A DNA stretch of 64,000 bases from positions 124,001 through 188,000 of the forward strand of contig NZ_JACJUK010000003.1 in the NCBI RefSeq assembly GCF_014235875.1, read 5' to 3'. The position numbers and the translations under genes are program-made. This document shows, one piece after another, positions 34,469 to 43,087 of this stretch. Within the stretch, counting starts at the first letter, position 1, and every line of letters starts with the position of its first letter. This DNA is from Croceivirga lutea (GTDB lineage: Bacteria > Bacteroidota > Bacteroidia > Flavobacteriales > Flavobacteriaceae). The notes under the pieces are model-generated. The model worked only from the letters and a program-made list of their open reading frames with translations. It was not told the DNA's origin and searched no databases.

Positions 34469-35824
34469 TTACGTATATTTTAAAAATTCGTTTGGATTTT
34501 CTGCTTCTTCATATGGGCCGTGTTTTATTTTTTTATTTACCGAGTAAAGAAATAGTAAAAACAAGATGGTGTACACCACAAAAAACAAAATCAAAGAAAA
34601 TAGAATCTGATTGGAAGACACCTCTTGAGAAAAAGCGTCGCTGGTTTTTAAATGACCGTAAACCACCCAAGGCTGCCTACCCATTTCTGCGGCAAACCAA
34701 CCTACCTGATTGGCTATCTGCGGTAATAGTGCCGATAAAACAAAAATCCTTAACAACCATTTTTTCTCAAACAATTTTCCGCGCCACCACAAGTAGCAAG
34801 CATAGAGGGTTAAACCTATTAAAAACATGCCAATGGAAATCATGATATGGTAAAACTGAAATACGGCATTAACTTGTGTTGGCACCTCATCTTTAGGAAA
34901 AGCATTTAATCCCGCAACGGGTTCTTCAAAATCTTGATGTACCAAAAACGAAAGTCCACCAGGAACACCGATTCCCGTAACCTCTTGCGAATCGTTATCT
35001 ACCCATCCAAAAAGGTACAAATCAGCAGCTGCAGATGGTTCATAATGGCCTTCCATAGCGGCTAATTTAGCCGGTTGGTTTTCTGCTACGCCATCTGCGG
35101 AGCTATGCCCGGAAGCCAACTGTGTTAACGAAACAAGGGTTGCTACCGCCAAAGCTATTTTAAAAGCTTTTTTAGAAATTTCTACGTACCTGCCTTTTAG
35201 AAGGTAATAGGCATGTACACTTAGCACTAAAAAGGCACCCGAAAGAAATGCACCTTGCCAAACATGTATTATACGGTCTACACTCGATGGATTGAAGACC
35301 ATGGCCCAAAAGTCGGTTACCTCGGCCCTTGCATTTAAACCTTCACCAACAATATGGTAACCCGCAGGGGTTTGTTGCCAACTGTTGGCCACCACAATCC
35401 AAACTGCGGAAAACATGGACCCTAAAAAGACACCAATGGTTGATATAAAATGAACTTTAGGAGAAACCCTGTTCCACCCAAATAGTAAAATACCCAAGAA
35501 GGTACTTTCTAGACCAAAAGCAAATAAACCCTCTGCCGCTAAGGCACTACCAAAAATATCACCAACATATTTAGAGTAAACTGACCAATTGGTACCAAAT
35601 TCAAACTCCATGATGATGCCCGTAGCCACACCTATACCAAAGGTTATCGCGAATATTTTTAACCAAAAACGGGTTAAAATTTCATATTGCTTCTTGCCTG
35701 TTTTTAAATAAAGACCTTCAAAAACAACCATTAATAAGCCTAAACCAATACTTAATGGTGGATATATGTAATGAAAGGCTACAGTAAAAGCAAACTGGAT
35801 TCTTGCGAGGATTTCTGTATCCAT
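34469..35824 (-). CDS. cydA: Cytochrome bd quinol oxidase, subunit I
   Basis: A 451-aa membrane protein carrying hemes b558, b595 and d. [19 protein letters not shown] holds the first heme His, [16 protein letters not shown] is the conserved quinol-side loop, and [12 protein letters not shown] a further heme His region. The Q-loop is of the short type. It is the first gene of cydAB. An operator with TAATTTTG lies upstream, at 35871-35884 and 35841-35848. Confidence 0.94.
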   Translation of the reverse strand: MDTEILARIQFAFTVAFHYIYPPLSIGLGLLMVVFEGLYLKTGKKQYEILTRFWLKIFAITFGIGVATGIIMEFEFGTNWSVYSKYVGDIFGSALAAEGLFAFGLESTFLGILLFGWNRVSPKVHFISTIGVFLGSMFSAVWIVVANSWQQTPAGYHIVGEGLNARAEVTDFWAMVFNPSSVDRIIHVWQGAFLSGAFLVLSVHAYYLLKGRYVEISKKAFKIALAVATLVSLTQLASGHSSADGVAENQPAKLAAMEGHYEPSAAADLYLFGWVDNDSQEVTGIGVPGGLSFLVHQDFEEPVAGLNAFPKDEVPTQVNAVFQFYHIMISIGMFLIGLTLYACYLWWRGKLFEKKWLLRIFVLSALLPQIANQVGWFAAEMGRQPWVVYGHLKTSDAFSQEVSSNQILFSLILFFVVYTILFLLFLYSVNKKIKHGPYEEAENPNEFLKYT

Positions 35825-35870
35825 ATAATGTAAGTTTTCTCAAAATTATAGGGTACAAAACTGAGCAAAC

Positions 35871-35884
35871 GTAACTCCGGTTAC
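35871..35884 (-). promoter_or_regulatory. Operator of cydAB
   Basis: GTAAC-TCCG-GTTAC with TAATTTTG (35841-35848) exactly 33 bp away; cydA ATG at 35824. One of the best matches of the set. Confidence 0.78.
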
Positions 35885-35927
35885 TTTAACTGTGTTTTAA
35901 ATCTTTTTTAACACCGTTACCAACAAC

Positions 35928-36056
35928 TTAACTTTTTCCGCTACGCATCATTAGAAGTACAGCTACAACAAGAATTACAACAACAGCAGCAAAAACCCCA
36001 ATCATTAAAACGCCGTTGTCCCAAGAAACTAATGGAAATAATGAAGTTAAAAGCAT
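35928..36056 (-). CDS. Small membrane protein, 42 aa
   Basis: A 42-codon frame with ATG at 36056 and TAA at 35928. The product begins MLLTSLFPLVSWDNGVLMIG and continues as one strong hydrophobic helix ending LLMMRSGKS. The N-terminal SWDNG motif followed by a helix looks designed and I recall comparable proteins in flavobacteria. It sits between the Prx terminator and the cydA operator, so it probably has its own promoter. Function unknown. Confidence 0.55.
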   Translation of the reverse strand: MLLTSLFPLVSWDNGVLMIGVFAAVVVILVVAVLLMMRSGKS

Positions 36057-36118
36057 AATTTTTAATTTTAGTAAAGTAAATGTAGTAGATTGATTAAGTT
36101 GAAAATATGATAATTCTC

Positions 36119-36151
36119 ATAAAAAAAAGGGGTGGTTTTAACCACCCCTTT
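36119..36151 (-). terminator. Terminator of the peroxiredoxin gene
   Basis: AAGGGGTGGTT (36127-36137) pairs with AACCACCCCTT (36140-36150), a perfect 11-bp stem. The A-run 36119-36128 gives the minus-strand U-tract. Confidence 0.88.
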
Positions 36152-36184
36152 ATCACTATTCTGTTTAACTAGTATATGTTTTTA

Positions 36185-36847
36185 CTAGATACTTTTTTTA
36201 GCCAAATACCAATCTACTTTTTCTAACGTATCATCTGCTAATCTTTCGTTTAATTGGTCTAAGGTTTTAGGAGGCCCAACAATAACTTTATCACCTTTTT
36301 TCCAATCTAAAGGCATTGCCACCTTATGTTTGTCTGAAGTTTGTAAAGCTTCTAATGAACGTAATATTTCATCCATATTTCTACCTACATTAAGTGGATA
36401 ATACATAATTAACCTTATCTTTTTGTTTGGGTCTATAAAGAAAACTGCTCTTACTGCAGCTGTCTCACTTTCGTTAGGTTGCAACATGCCATACAATTTA
36501 GACACCTTCATATCTAAGTCTGCAATTATTGGAAAATCAAAATACACCCCTGTGTTTACTCTTACATTTTGCACCCAACCTAAATGTGCATGTATACTAT
36601 CAATACTCAAACCTAATAGCTCAGTATTTAGTGCATCAAATTCATCTTTACGTTGCGCAAAACCACTCATTTCTGTAGTACAAACAGGTGTAAAATCTGC
36701 AGGATGAGAAAACATAACAATCCATTTGTCCTTAGCAAAATCAGAAAGTTTTATGTTCCCTTTTGTAGTAACTGCTTCAAAATCTGGTGCAATATCCCCT
36801 ATTCTTGGCATTGAAGTAACCGGATTATCATTTAATAAATCATTCAT
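36185..36847 (-). CDS. 1-Cys peroxiredoxin (Prx6 type)
   Basis: A 220-aa cytoplasmic thiol peroxidase. The peroxidatic Cys56 lies in SHPADFTPVCTTEMSGF. No other cysteine exists in the protein, so it must be regenerated by an external thiol or persulfide reductant. The C-terminal extension with PLDWKKGDKVIVGPP is typical of Prx6-like enzymes. It removes hydrogen peroxide, organic peroxides or peroxynitrite. Placed in the island with its own operator, it may protect against oxidants that form during sulfide oxidation. Confidence 0.92.
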   Translation of the reverse strand: MNDLLNDNPVTSMPRIGDIAPDFEAVTTKGNIKLSDFAKDKWIVMFSHPADFTPVCTTEMSGFAQRKDEFDALNTELLGLSIDSIHAHLGWVQNVRVNTGVYFDFPIIADLDMKVSKLYGMLQPNESETAAVRAVFFIDPNKKIRLIMYYPLNVGRNMDEILRSLEALQTSDKHKVAMPLDWKKGDKVIVGPPKTLDQLNERLADDTLEKVDWYLAKKSI

Positions 36848-36915
36848 AATAGTATAGATTTTAATTATATTTATTTAATTTTTAATAAATGTATACTATC
36901 ATATAATAAAGAAAA

Positions 36916-36929
36916 GTTACCTGGGTTAC
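36916..36929 (-). promoter_or_regulatory. Operator of the peroxiredoxin gene
   Basis: GTTAC-CTGG-GTTAC, with one mismatch in the left half. TACATTTA (36886-36893) lies exactly 33 bp away; the Prx ATG is at 36847. Confidence 0.62.
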
Positions 36930-36978
36930 ACTAACCTAATTGAGTTTAAATTTTAACAAAACATTTGTTTTTCTGAAG

Positions 36979-37005
36979 TAAAAAAGACGGCTATTAACCG
37001 TCTTT
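36979..37005 (-). terminator. Terminator of the type II SQR gene
   Basis: AAAGACGG (36983-36990) pairs with CCGTCTTT (36998-37005) around a 7-base loop, with a U-tract on the minus strand. Confidence 0.78.
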
Positions 37006-37010
37006 ACGCT

Positions 37011-38273
37011 TTAAACATTTTCGCCTTTCAGCATTTTATTCCAGTACAAATAGGGTAAGCCATATTTTTTAAGCATCCATAGTCTCCAATGCTCTTTAGA
37101 ACTATCAAAGACAAGCATGCGTTTTAATTTTGGGTCAGGTATAAAATTATTTTTGTAATCGAACTCTGCTAAAGTCATTTTGCCGTAACCCGTTACTAAC
37201 GGACAAGAAGAGTAACCATTATACGATTTATTGGTGGCCGCTTTATGGGCAATTAACATTGAGATATTATCTACAACAATAGGCACTTGTTTACGAATTG
37301 CTGCACCTGTTTTAGCTGTAGGCAACGCAGCTACATCACCTAATCCAAAAATATTAGGGTATTGATTGTGTTGCATAGAAAAATGGTCTACGTTCAACCA
37401 ACCAGCATCATTTGATAACACGGAGTCTCTAATAAATTTTGGTGCTGCTTGTGGTGGTGCAAGATGCAACATATCAAATGGCACTTCTATATCAGCATCA
37501 CCATACATTTTTTCCCCTAAAGGATTATCCTCATTAATTACACACTGATTTTCTTCAGGAGCGGTATGATTAAAATGAACAATCTTATTTTCTACATCAA
37601 TCCATTTTGGTGCATAAAAAGGTTTAAAATGAATTCCGTATCGATCAATAACCTTCATTAAGGTATCTCGAATTTCTTTCACTCCAAAAATTACAGTACC
37701 AGGGGTGGCAAATATGACATTGGTTTTAGCTGCCAGTCCATTTTTTCTAAAATAATCTGCTGCTAAATAGGCAATTTTTTGTGGTGCGCCACCACATTTA
37801 ATAGGAGTAGTTGGCTGCGTAAAAAGTGCATTGCCCCCTTTAAAGTTTTTAATGGTTTGCCACGTATGTTCAGGGTCGGTGTAATTACTACAAGCTATGC
37901 CCTTTTCCATAGCTTCTGGTAAACCTTTTATCATAGAAGGTTCCATAACTAAGCCCGGAGCCACTACCAAAAAATCGTAGTTTACAATACCATTGGCTTC
38001 TGTAGTTACTGCATTATTTTCGGGGTCAAAACCTGTCGCCTTATCTTTTATCCAGTCAACACCAGAAGGCATTACTTCTGCCATAGGTTTTGCAGTTTTT
38101 TTAAAATCGTAGGTACCAGCACCTACTAGGGTCCATGCGGGTTGATAATAATGGGTATCAGAGGGTTCAATAATGCCTATACTTGTTTTGGCATCTTTTT
38201 TAAGTAACTGTGCAGCGGTCATAATACCTGCAGTTCCCCCTCCAATGATTAATACTTGATAATGCGACTTCAT
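37011..38273 (-). CDS. sqr: Sulfide:quinone oxidoreductase, type II-like
   Basis: A 420-aa FAD protein related to the mitochondrial SQRDL enzyme. The N-terminus has VLIIGGGTAGIMTAAQLLKK. The redox cysteines are seen in TPIKCGGAPQK and YSSCPLVTGYGKMTLAEFDY, the latter a hallmark of type II SQR. HYYQPAWTLVGAGTY is the flavin-near loop. It oxidises sulfide to a sulfane sulfur that is passed to an acceptor and sends electrons to the quinone pool, here likely to cytochrome bd. Monocistronic, with its own operator and terminator. Confidence 0.9.
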   Translation of the reverse strand: MKSHYQVLIIGGGTAGIMTAAQLLKKDAKTSIGIIEPSDTHYYQPAWTLVGAGTYDFKKTAKPMAEVMPSGVDWIKDKATGFDPENNAVTTEANGIVNYDFLVVAPGLVMEPSMIKGLPEAMEKGIACSNYTDPEHTWQTIKNFKGGNALFTQPTTPIKCGGAPQKIAYLAADYFRKNGLAAKTNVIFATPGTVIFGVKEIRDTLMKVIDRYGIHFKPFYAPKWIDVENKIVHFNHTAPEENQCVINEDNPLGEKMYGDADIEVPFDMLHLAPPQAAPKFIRDSVLSNDAGWLNVDHFSMQHNQYPNIFGLGDVAALPTAKTGAAIRKQVPIVVDNISMLIAHKAATNKSYNGYSSCPLVTGYGKMTLAEFDYKNNFIPDPKLKRMLVFDSSKEHWRLWMLKKYGLPYLYWNKMLKGENV

Positions 38274-38329
38274 AATTTTGTCAGTTAGTTAAATTCTCTG
38301 TAATATAAATACGAACATCTCAATATTAT

Positions 38330-38343
38330 GTAACATTTGTTAC
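38330..38343 (-). promoter_or_regulatory. Operator of the type II SQR gene
   Basis: GTAAC-ATTT-GTTAC, extended to TGTAAC...GTTACA. The -7 element 33 bp away is TATATTAC (38300-38307), the weakest -7 match of the set; ATG at 38273. Confidence 0.72.
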
Positions 38344-38373
38344 ATTCTTCTCAATACAATAGCCAACTATTAA

Positions 38374-38407
38374 AAAAAGAAAAGCCGCTCTATATAGAGC
38401 GGCTTTT
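38374..38407 (-). terminator. Terminator of the DUF2892 gene
   Basis: AAAGCCGCTCTA and TAGAGCGGCTTT form a perfect 12-bp stem (38381-38392 and 38395-38406), with an A-run upstream giving the minus-strand U-tract. Confidence 0.88.
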
Positions 38408-38426
38408 AACTGAACCAACCAAAAAT

Positions 38427-38633
38427 TTAGTTTTTTACTTTACATGTATTAATTCCAAAAATGGTATATAAAGGACAAAAACTAACAAAACTTGTAAGTA
38501 AAAACACAGCACCTACTGCAAGTAGTATATAACCTAATGTGCCTTCGACTACACCCGTTATAAATAATACCGAAAATAGTATTGCTACCAATATTCTTAA
38601 GATGCGGTCAGCACCTCCCATGTTCTTTTTCAT
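38427..38633 (-). CDS. DUF2892 (YgaP-like) inner-membrane protein
   Basis: A 68-aa protein with two membrane helices: MKKNMGGADRILRILVAILF, a signature start of DUF2892, and YILLAVGAVFLLTSFVSFCP, with the conserved Cys-Pro. The C-terminus ends in NTCKVKN. These proteins are often next to rhodanese and sulfur oxidation genes. It lies minus-strand, behind the divergent operator at 38769; a 30-codon frame precedes it. Confidence 0.85.
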   Translation of the reverse strand: MKKNMGGADRILRILVAILFSVLFITGVVEGTLGYILLAVGAVFLLTSFVSFCPLYTIFGINTCKVKN

Positions 38634-38642
38634 AATAGCTAT

Positions 38643-38735
38643 TTATAGGGTTTCAATTAAAACTACAATTCCTGATATTAGTAGAAAACAAAGCGTACAA
38701 ACCGCAATTAACTTCAACAACATTTTTGTCTTCAT
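38643..38735 (-). CDS. Possible 30-aa membrane peptide
   Basis: ATG at 38735 opens a 30-codon frame: basic start MKTKMLLK, then one hydrophobic helix with two cysteines (AVCTLCFLLISGIVVLI). It would be transcribed from the promoter TACTTTTG (38739-38746), with a start site almost at its ATG, so translation would be leaderless. It lies 9 bases upstream of the DUF2892 gene. It could be real, or just the leader of that gene. Confidence 0.4.
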   Translation of the reverse strand: MKTKMLLKLIAVCTLCFLLISGIVVLIETL

Positions 38736-38768
38736 AATCAAAAGTAACTATGTACAAAGCAAAGAGAT

Positions 38769-38782
38769 GTAACTTAGGTTAC
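38769..38782. promoter_or_regulatory. Divergent operator, sulfite oxidase operon and DUF2892 unit
   Basis: GTAAC-TTAG-GTTAC, extended to TGTAAC...GTTACA. TATTTTTA lies exactly 33 bp away on the plus side (38805-38812) and TACTTTTG exactly 33 bp away on the minus side (38739-38746). One palindrome thus appears to serve two divergent promoters. Confidence 0.8.
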
Positions 38783-38832
38783 AAATTCAATAATTCTAAT
38801 CAACTATTTTTAACAAATTCACACTCAACAGC

Positions 38833-40053
38833 ATGAACCGACGAAAATTTAACAACTACTTATCCTTAGCTGCAATGGGAAGTATTATCGGCACTCCTAT
38901 TGTTTTTGGCAAAAAATTACCAGCAGGCTATATTCCTTTAGGCTTGCAAGACCCAGACCCATTTTCAATGTTTAAAAAGGATAAAGAAATGGTAGTTTTA
39001 AATGATAAGCCTTGGAACATGGAAGCTCAGGCTCATCTTTTAGATGATAAGATAACCCCCAATAAATACATGTTCATTAGAAATAATGGTAAAATACCTA
39101 CAGCAATTGACGTTAATAGCTGGAAACTTATCATCGACGGTGAATCTGTTAACCAGAAAAAAACATACAGTCTAAACGAACTAAAATCGAAGTTCAAACA
39201 ATACACCTATCAATTAACTTTAGAATGTGGAGGTAATGGTAGAAGTGAATTTAATCCTCCTGCAAAAGGCAATCAGTGGACCATTGGAGCAGTAGCCTGT
39301 GCAAATTGGACAGGTGTACGCTTAAAAGATGTTTTAGAAGATGTAGGCATAAAATCTGATGCAGTATATATTGGCTACCATGCTGCGGACACCCACTTAA
39401 GTGGAGACCCCACTAAAGAACCTATATCTAGAGGTGTACCTATAGCAAAAGCATTGCAAGAAGAAACTTTGATTGCCTTTAAAATGAATGGTGAGGCTAT
39501 TCCTTTAGCCCACGGTTATCCGTTACGTTTAGTATGTGGCGGTTGGCCGGCATCTGCTTCGGGCAAGTGGCTAACAAGTATAAGTGTAAGAAACAAAGTG
39601 CATGATGGTCCAAAAATGGTAGGGTCTTCTTATCGGGTTCCTTGCAAACCAGTAGCACCAGGAGAAAAAGTAGACGATGAAGATATGTGCATTATAGAAT
39701 CTATGCCCGTAAAATCTTTAATCACGTATCCAAAAACCGGCGCAACAATAAAAACAGGACAACAACTTTCCATTAGAGGTCATGCATGGGCGGGTGAATT
39801 GGAGGTAACTAAAATGGAATATTCTATAGATTTTGGAAGTACTTGGAAAAAATGTGATTTAGCCATGGCAAGTAACCGTTTAGCGTGGCAGCATTTTAAA
39901 GCTAGCATACGCTTCCCAGAAAAGGGATATTATGAAGTTTGGGCGAGAGCCACAGATAGTCAAAGCAATAGTCAACCTATGGTTTTACCTGGATGGAATC
40001 CAAAAGGATATTTAAACAATGCTTGTCATAGAATAGCGGTAAAAGTTGTATGA
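38833..40053 (+). CDS. Tat-exported molybdenum sulfite oxidase (SorA/SoxC-like)
   Basis: A 406-aa molybdopterin enzyme that oxidises sulfite to sulfate. The N-terminus carries a twin-arginine signal (NRRKF, then a hydrophobic stretch). The molybdenum-binding Cys132 lies in LTLECGGNGRSEF, with GVRLKDVLEDVGI and PLAHGYPLRLVCGGWPAS following, and a C-terminal dimerisation domain with GHAWAGELEVTKMEYSID. The stop overlaps the start of the cytochrome c gene (ATGATG). It is the first gene of five in the plus-strand operon. Moco would come from the moa genes of the same regulon. Confidence 0.93.
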   Translation: MNRRKFNNYLSLAAMGSIIGTPIVFGKKLPAGYIPLGLQDPDPFSMFKKDKEMVVLNDKPWNMEAQAHLLDDKITPNKYMFIRNNGKIPTAIDVNSWKLIIDGESVNQKKTYSLNELKSKFKQYTYQLTLECGGNGRSEFNPPAKGNQWTIGAVACANWTGVRLKDVLEDVGIKSDAVYIGYHAADTHLSGDPTKEPISRGVPIAKALQEETLIAFKMNGEAIPLAHGYPLRLVCGGWPASASGKWLTSISVRNKVHDGPKMVGSSYRVPCKPVAPGEKVDDEDMCIIESMPVKSLITYPKTGATIKTGQQLSIRGHAWAGELEVTKMEYSIDFGSTWKKCDLAMASNRLAWQHFKASIRFPEKGYYEVWARATDSQSNSQPMVLPGWNPKGYLNNACHRIAVKVV

Positions 40054-40535
40054 TGCAGAATAACAATTTTGAACATTCGGTAAAACAATTACGAAAGCTA
40101 AGCGTAATCATCTTTGTATTTTTTATGAGTATTGCCGCTGTTTTACTATATATCATGGTTGACCCAACCTTATCCGCTTTTACACCTAAACCAGATAGTA
40201 CAGATTTAGTTGTAGTAAATGATGACCCAAATGAAAATTTTGATAAGATTGAAGATGGCATACATGTTCGTACAGGTTTTGTAGAAGGTGAAGGATTAAT
40301 GACCGTTGTAAACAATTGCACTAATTGTCATTCTGCCAAATTGGTTACCCAAAACCGAATGAACAAAGAAGGTTGGAAAGCCACAATAAAGTGGATGCAA
40401 GACACCCAAAACTTATGGGATTTAGGTAAAAACGAAGAAATTATAGTTAATTATTTGGCTACGCATTATGCGCCAGAAAAAAAAGGTCGCAGACAAAATT
40501 TAGCCAATATTGAGTGGTATGAGCTTAAAGAGTAG
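40050..40535 (+). CDS. Membrane-anchored cytochrome c, partner of sulfite oxidase
   Basis: A 161-aa protein with one N-terminal membrane helix (residues ~18-37) and one heme site, C90-T-N-C93-H94, followed by KEGWKATIKWMQDTQNLWDL, a typical sulfite dehydrogenase cytochrome (SorB) helix. The axial Met is likely in KWMQDT. It should take electrons from the sulfite oxidase and pass them to the respiratory chain. The start overlaps the preceding stop. Confidence 0.9.
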   Translation: MMQNNNFEHSVKQLRKLSVIIFVFFMSIAAVLLYIMVDPTLSAFTPKPDSTDLVVVNDDPNENFDKIEDGIHVRTGFVEGEGLMTVVNNCTNCHSAKLVTQNRMNKEGWKATIKWMQDTQNLWDLGKNEEIIVNYLATHYAPEKKGRRQNLANIEWYELKE

Positions 40536-41454
40536 TTTTTTAGTGCCGGTACTATTATTTTTTGCGCTGGCTTGTCAATCCAATCAGAGCTCAAAGAGTC
40601 TTGCCAAAAAGGAATTTAAAACCCTTATTGAAGCTTCTGAAATTGCAAGCTTAGTATCGCAAGACGGTTATGTTGTAGTTGATTTAAGACCTTACGAGAA
40701 TTATAAAGCCGGTCACCTACCAAAAGCTATTCAACTATGGAGAACAGATATTGAAGATGCAAAACATACTTCAAATGGAATGATGTTAACTAAAGAAGCA
40801 CTTCAATCTTTATTTTCTGAAAAGGGAATAACTAATGAAGATACCCTAATTCTATATGATGATAAAGGCTCTTGTGAAGCGGCACGCCTATGGTGGATTT
40901 TGGATAATTACGGTATAACCACCACTAGAATTGTAAACGGTGGCGTTAGTGCTCTGCTAGAAGCTGGTTTTGAATTCAACACTAAAGAACCTATTAGAAA
41001 TTCTACAAATTTTATAATTACACAAGAAAACCCTGTTAAACATATTGAAGGTGTTGCTTTAAAAGCGCTTTTAGACCAAAATGTACAAATCACCATTGTT
41101 GATACTAGAACTAAAAATGAATATTCTGGTTATCGCAACAAAAAAGGAGCAGGTAAAGCCGGTAGAATTCCTACAAGTATCCACATAGATTGGGCAAAAG
41201 CTGTTGATTACAACGCTTCTAAAAAATTTCGTTCTATTGAAGAATTAGAAAAAATATATCACCCATATTTACCAAATAAAAATGAACCTATAATTGTGTA
41301 TTGTCATTCTGGTGTACGCTCTGCGCATACTACTTTTGTGTTGACAGAATTATTAGGGTATACAAACGTTAGAAATTATGATGGCTCTTGGACAGAATGG
41401 AGCAATTATGATTTACCCATTGAATATGATGTTAAAACTGAAATTTTTGAATAA
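40519..41454 (+). CDS. Two-domain rhodanese sulfurtransferase, lipoprotein
   Basis: A protein of about 311 aa. I choose ATG 40519 (MSLKSSFLVPVLLFFALACQ), which gives a lipoprotein signal with the lipobox ALAC; it overlaps the cytochrome gene by 17 bases, and a TTG at 40510 is less likely. The N-terminal rhodanese domain (VVDLRPYENYKAGHLPKA) lacks a catalytic Cys in its loop (DDKGSCEAAR holds a Cys in a different position). The C-terminal domain has the active loop YCHSGVRSAH. It belongs to the thiosulfate/mercaptopyruvate sulfurtransferase family, acting at the membrane on the periplasmic side. Confidence 0.9.
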   Translation: MSLKSSFLVPVLLFFALACQSNQSSKSLAKKEFKTLIEASEIASLVSQDGYVVVDLRPYENYKAGHLPKAIQLWRTDIEDAKHTSNGMMLTKEALQSLFSEKGITNEDTLILYDDKGSCEAARLWWILDNYGITTTRIVNGGVSALLEAGFEFNTKEPIRNSTNFIITQENPVKHIEGVALKALLDQNVQITIVDTRTKNEYSGYRNKKGAGKAGRIPTSIHIDWAKAVDYNASKKFRSIEELEKIYHPYLPNKNEPIIVYCHSGVRSAHTTFVLTELLGYTNVRNYDGSWTEWSNYDLPIEYDVKTEIFE

Positions 41455-42323
41455 TGGAACAGTATTTAGACGCCTTTATATCCGCTTTTAATGGAACTGT
41501 AAATTACACCTGGAAAGCTATAACCTTTGATGTTCCATGGTATAAAAACTATTTCTGGGGGTTAACGGCAATTTCGCTGCTGGTTTGGCTATTGGAGCTA
41601 TTATTTCCATGGCGTAAAAATCAATCTGCATTCAGAAAAGATTTTTGGATGGATGCTTTTTACATGTATTTCAATTTCTTTGTTTTTGCGATTGTTATAA
41701 GCGGGGTTTATAAGATACTCGGTTTGCTTTTCGCAGAGTTTGGCATAAAAGCAGAAAGCTTGGCTTTACTAAATACATCTGGTTGGCCGGTATGGGCTGA
41801 ACTTCTGGTATTTTTTATACTATTAGATTTTGTGCAATGGTTCACTCATGTTTGCTTACATAAGTTTCCAGCATTATGGCGTTTTCATCAAGTTCACCAT
41901 AGTGTAAAAGAAATGGGTTTTGCTGCGCATTTACGCTACCATTGGATGGAAAATATACTTTATAAACCACTAAAAACATTTGGTGTAATGATTCTAGGTG
42001 GCTTTGAGCCCGAACAAGCCTACATTGTACACTTTGCGGCAATTGCCATTGGCCATTTAAATCACGCTAATATTAAATTATCTTACGGCCCATTAAAATA
42101 TATATTCAACAATCCTGTAATGCATTTATACCACCATGCATACACCTTACCCAAAGGTAGTTTCGGCGTTAATTTTGGGATTAGTTTAAGCCTGTGGGAT
42201 TACATTTTTAAAACAAATCACATTCCAGAAGATAGCGGATTGGTACCTTTGGGGTACCCTGGAGATGAAAAAATGCCAAGTTCTTTCTGGGGGCAACTGT
42301 TTTATGGTTTTAAAAAGAATTAA
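41454..42323 (+). CDS. Fatty-acid hydroxylase/sterol desaturase family protein
   Basis: A 289-aa di-iron membrane enzyme of the FA_hydroxylase superfamily. The three histidine boxes are present: THVCLHKF, FHQVHHSVKEMGFAAHLRYHW and HLYHHAYTLPKGSFGVNFG. Four to five helices flank them. The substrate is unknown; family members hydroxylate fatty acids or sterol-like lipids. The stop/start overlap with the rhodanese gene (TAATG) shows it is part of the sulfite oxidase operon, an unexpected partner. Confidence 0.88.
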   Translation: MEQYLDAFISAFNGTVNYTWKAITFDVPWYKNYFWGLTAISLLVWLLELLFPWRKNQSAFRKDFWMDAFYMYFNFFVFAIVISGVYKILGLLFAEFGIKAESLALLNTSGWPVWAELLVFFILLDFVQWFTHVCLHKFPALWRFHQVHHSVKEMGFAAHLRYHWMENILYKPLKTFGVMILGGFEPEQAYIVHFAAIAIGHLNHANIKLSYGPLKYIFNNPVMHLYHHAYTLPKGSFGVNFGISLSLWDYIFKTNHIPEDSGLVPLGYPGDEKMPSSFWGQLFYGFKKN

Positions 42324-42331
42324 GCGCTAAT

Positions 42332-43087
42332 TTGGACATACTTATATACCTTCTTATAGGGTTAATTACAGGTTACGTTGGTGGCTATGCAGGTATCGGC
42401 GGCGGACCATTTATTGTAGCAGCATTAGTCCTATTTGCAGGCTTAACGCAATTACAAGCTCAGGGTAGCATGTTAGCTATAATGATGGGACCAATGAGTT
42501 TTCTTGGTGTATTATCATTAAAACAAGAGGTTAAAGCATTATTGCCGTCTATAATTATCGGGGTAGTCTCGTATTGCATTTTCTCTTATTTGGGTGCTGT
42601 TTTTGCTTTCTACATTGGCGAAATGGATATGAGACTGTATTTTGCCATTCTACTTATTTTTTTGGGTGTATTGCAACTCAAAAACTTTTCTTTTATCTCT
42701 AGTAAATCAAGTCCTAAAAAGAAAATTGCACATGGCTGGATATTTCTATTAGGTGCTATAACTGGCATTTTTGGTGGTCTTTTTGGAATTGGCGCAGGAG
42801 TTCTAATGGTGCCCGTTTTAATACAGTTCTTTACTATGGATAAAAATTATGCTCGCGCCCTGAGCTTAGCCATATTATTACCACCGGTTAGTCTAGGTGG
42901 GTTTTTAAAATACAATGCAGAAATGCCTGTAAATTGGACCCTGGTTATTTGTGTATTCTTAGGCTATTTTATAGCCAATCACTTTGGTGCTAAAGCGGGT
43001 AATTTGAGCTCAAATACCAATTTCAAAAGATATTATGCTTTTTTACTCTTTGCTTTATCTTTAGTTTATCTAGTTGTATTGGTATAA
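42332..43087 (+). CDS. TauE/SafE-family sulfite exporter
   Basis: A 251-aa inner-membrane protein with eight helices and the repeated DUF81 signature: GYVGGYAGIGGGPFIVAALV in the first half and GIFGGLFGIGAGVLMVPVLI in the second. TauE/SafE proteins export sulfite, sulfoacetate or other organosulfur anions. It starts at TTG 42332. It closes the operon and overlaps the convergent ALDC gene by 18 bases. Export of sulfite to the periplasmic oxidase fits its position. Confidence 0.92.
   Translation: MDILIYLLIGLITGYVGGYAGIGGGPFIVAALVLFAGLTQLQAQGSMLAIMMGPMSFLGVLSLKQEVKALLPSIIIGVVSYCIFSYLGAVFAFYIGEMDMRLYFAILLIFLGVLQLKNFSFISSKSSPKKKIAHGWIFLLGAITGIFGGLFGIGAGVLMVPVLIQFFTMDKNYARALSLAILLPPVSLGGFLKYNAEMPVNWTLVICVFLGYFIANHFGAKAGNLSSNTNFKRYYAFLLFALSLVYLVVLV

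Noticed and set aside
35911-35922. A further GTTACC half site near the cydA operator
   Set aside because: The other half of the palindrome is missing and no -7 element lies 33 bp away on either side.
38539-38772. A 77-codon plus-strand frame over the DUF2892 gene
   Set aside because: It runs antisense through a well-recognised membrane protein gene and has no family resemblance.
41842-42042. Minus-strand frame inside the hydroxylase gene
   Set aside because: It is the reverse shadow of His-box codons; the sense frame has all family motifs.
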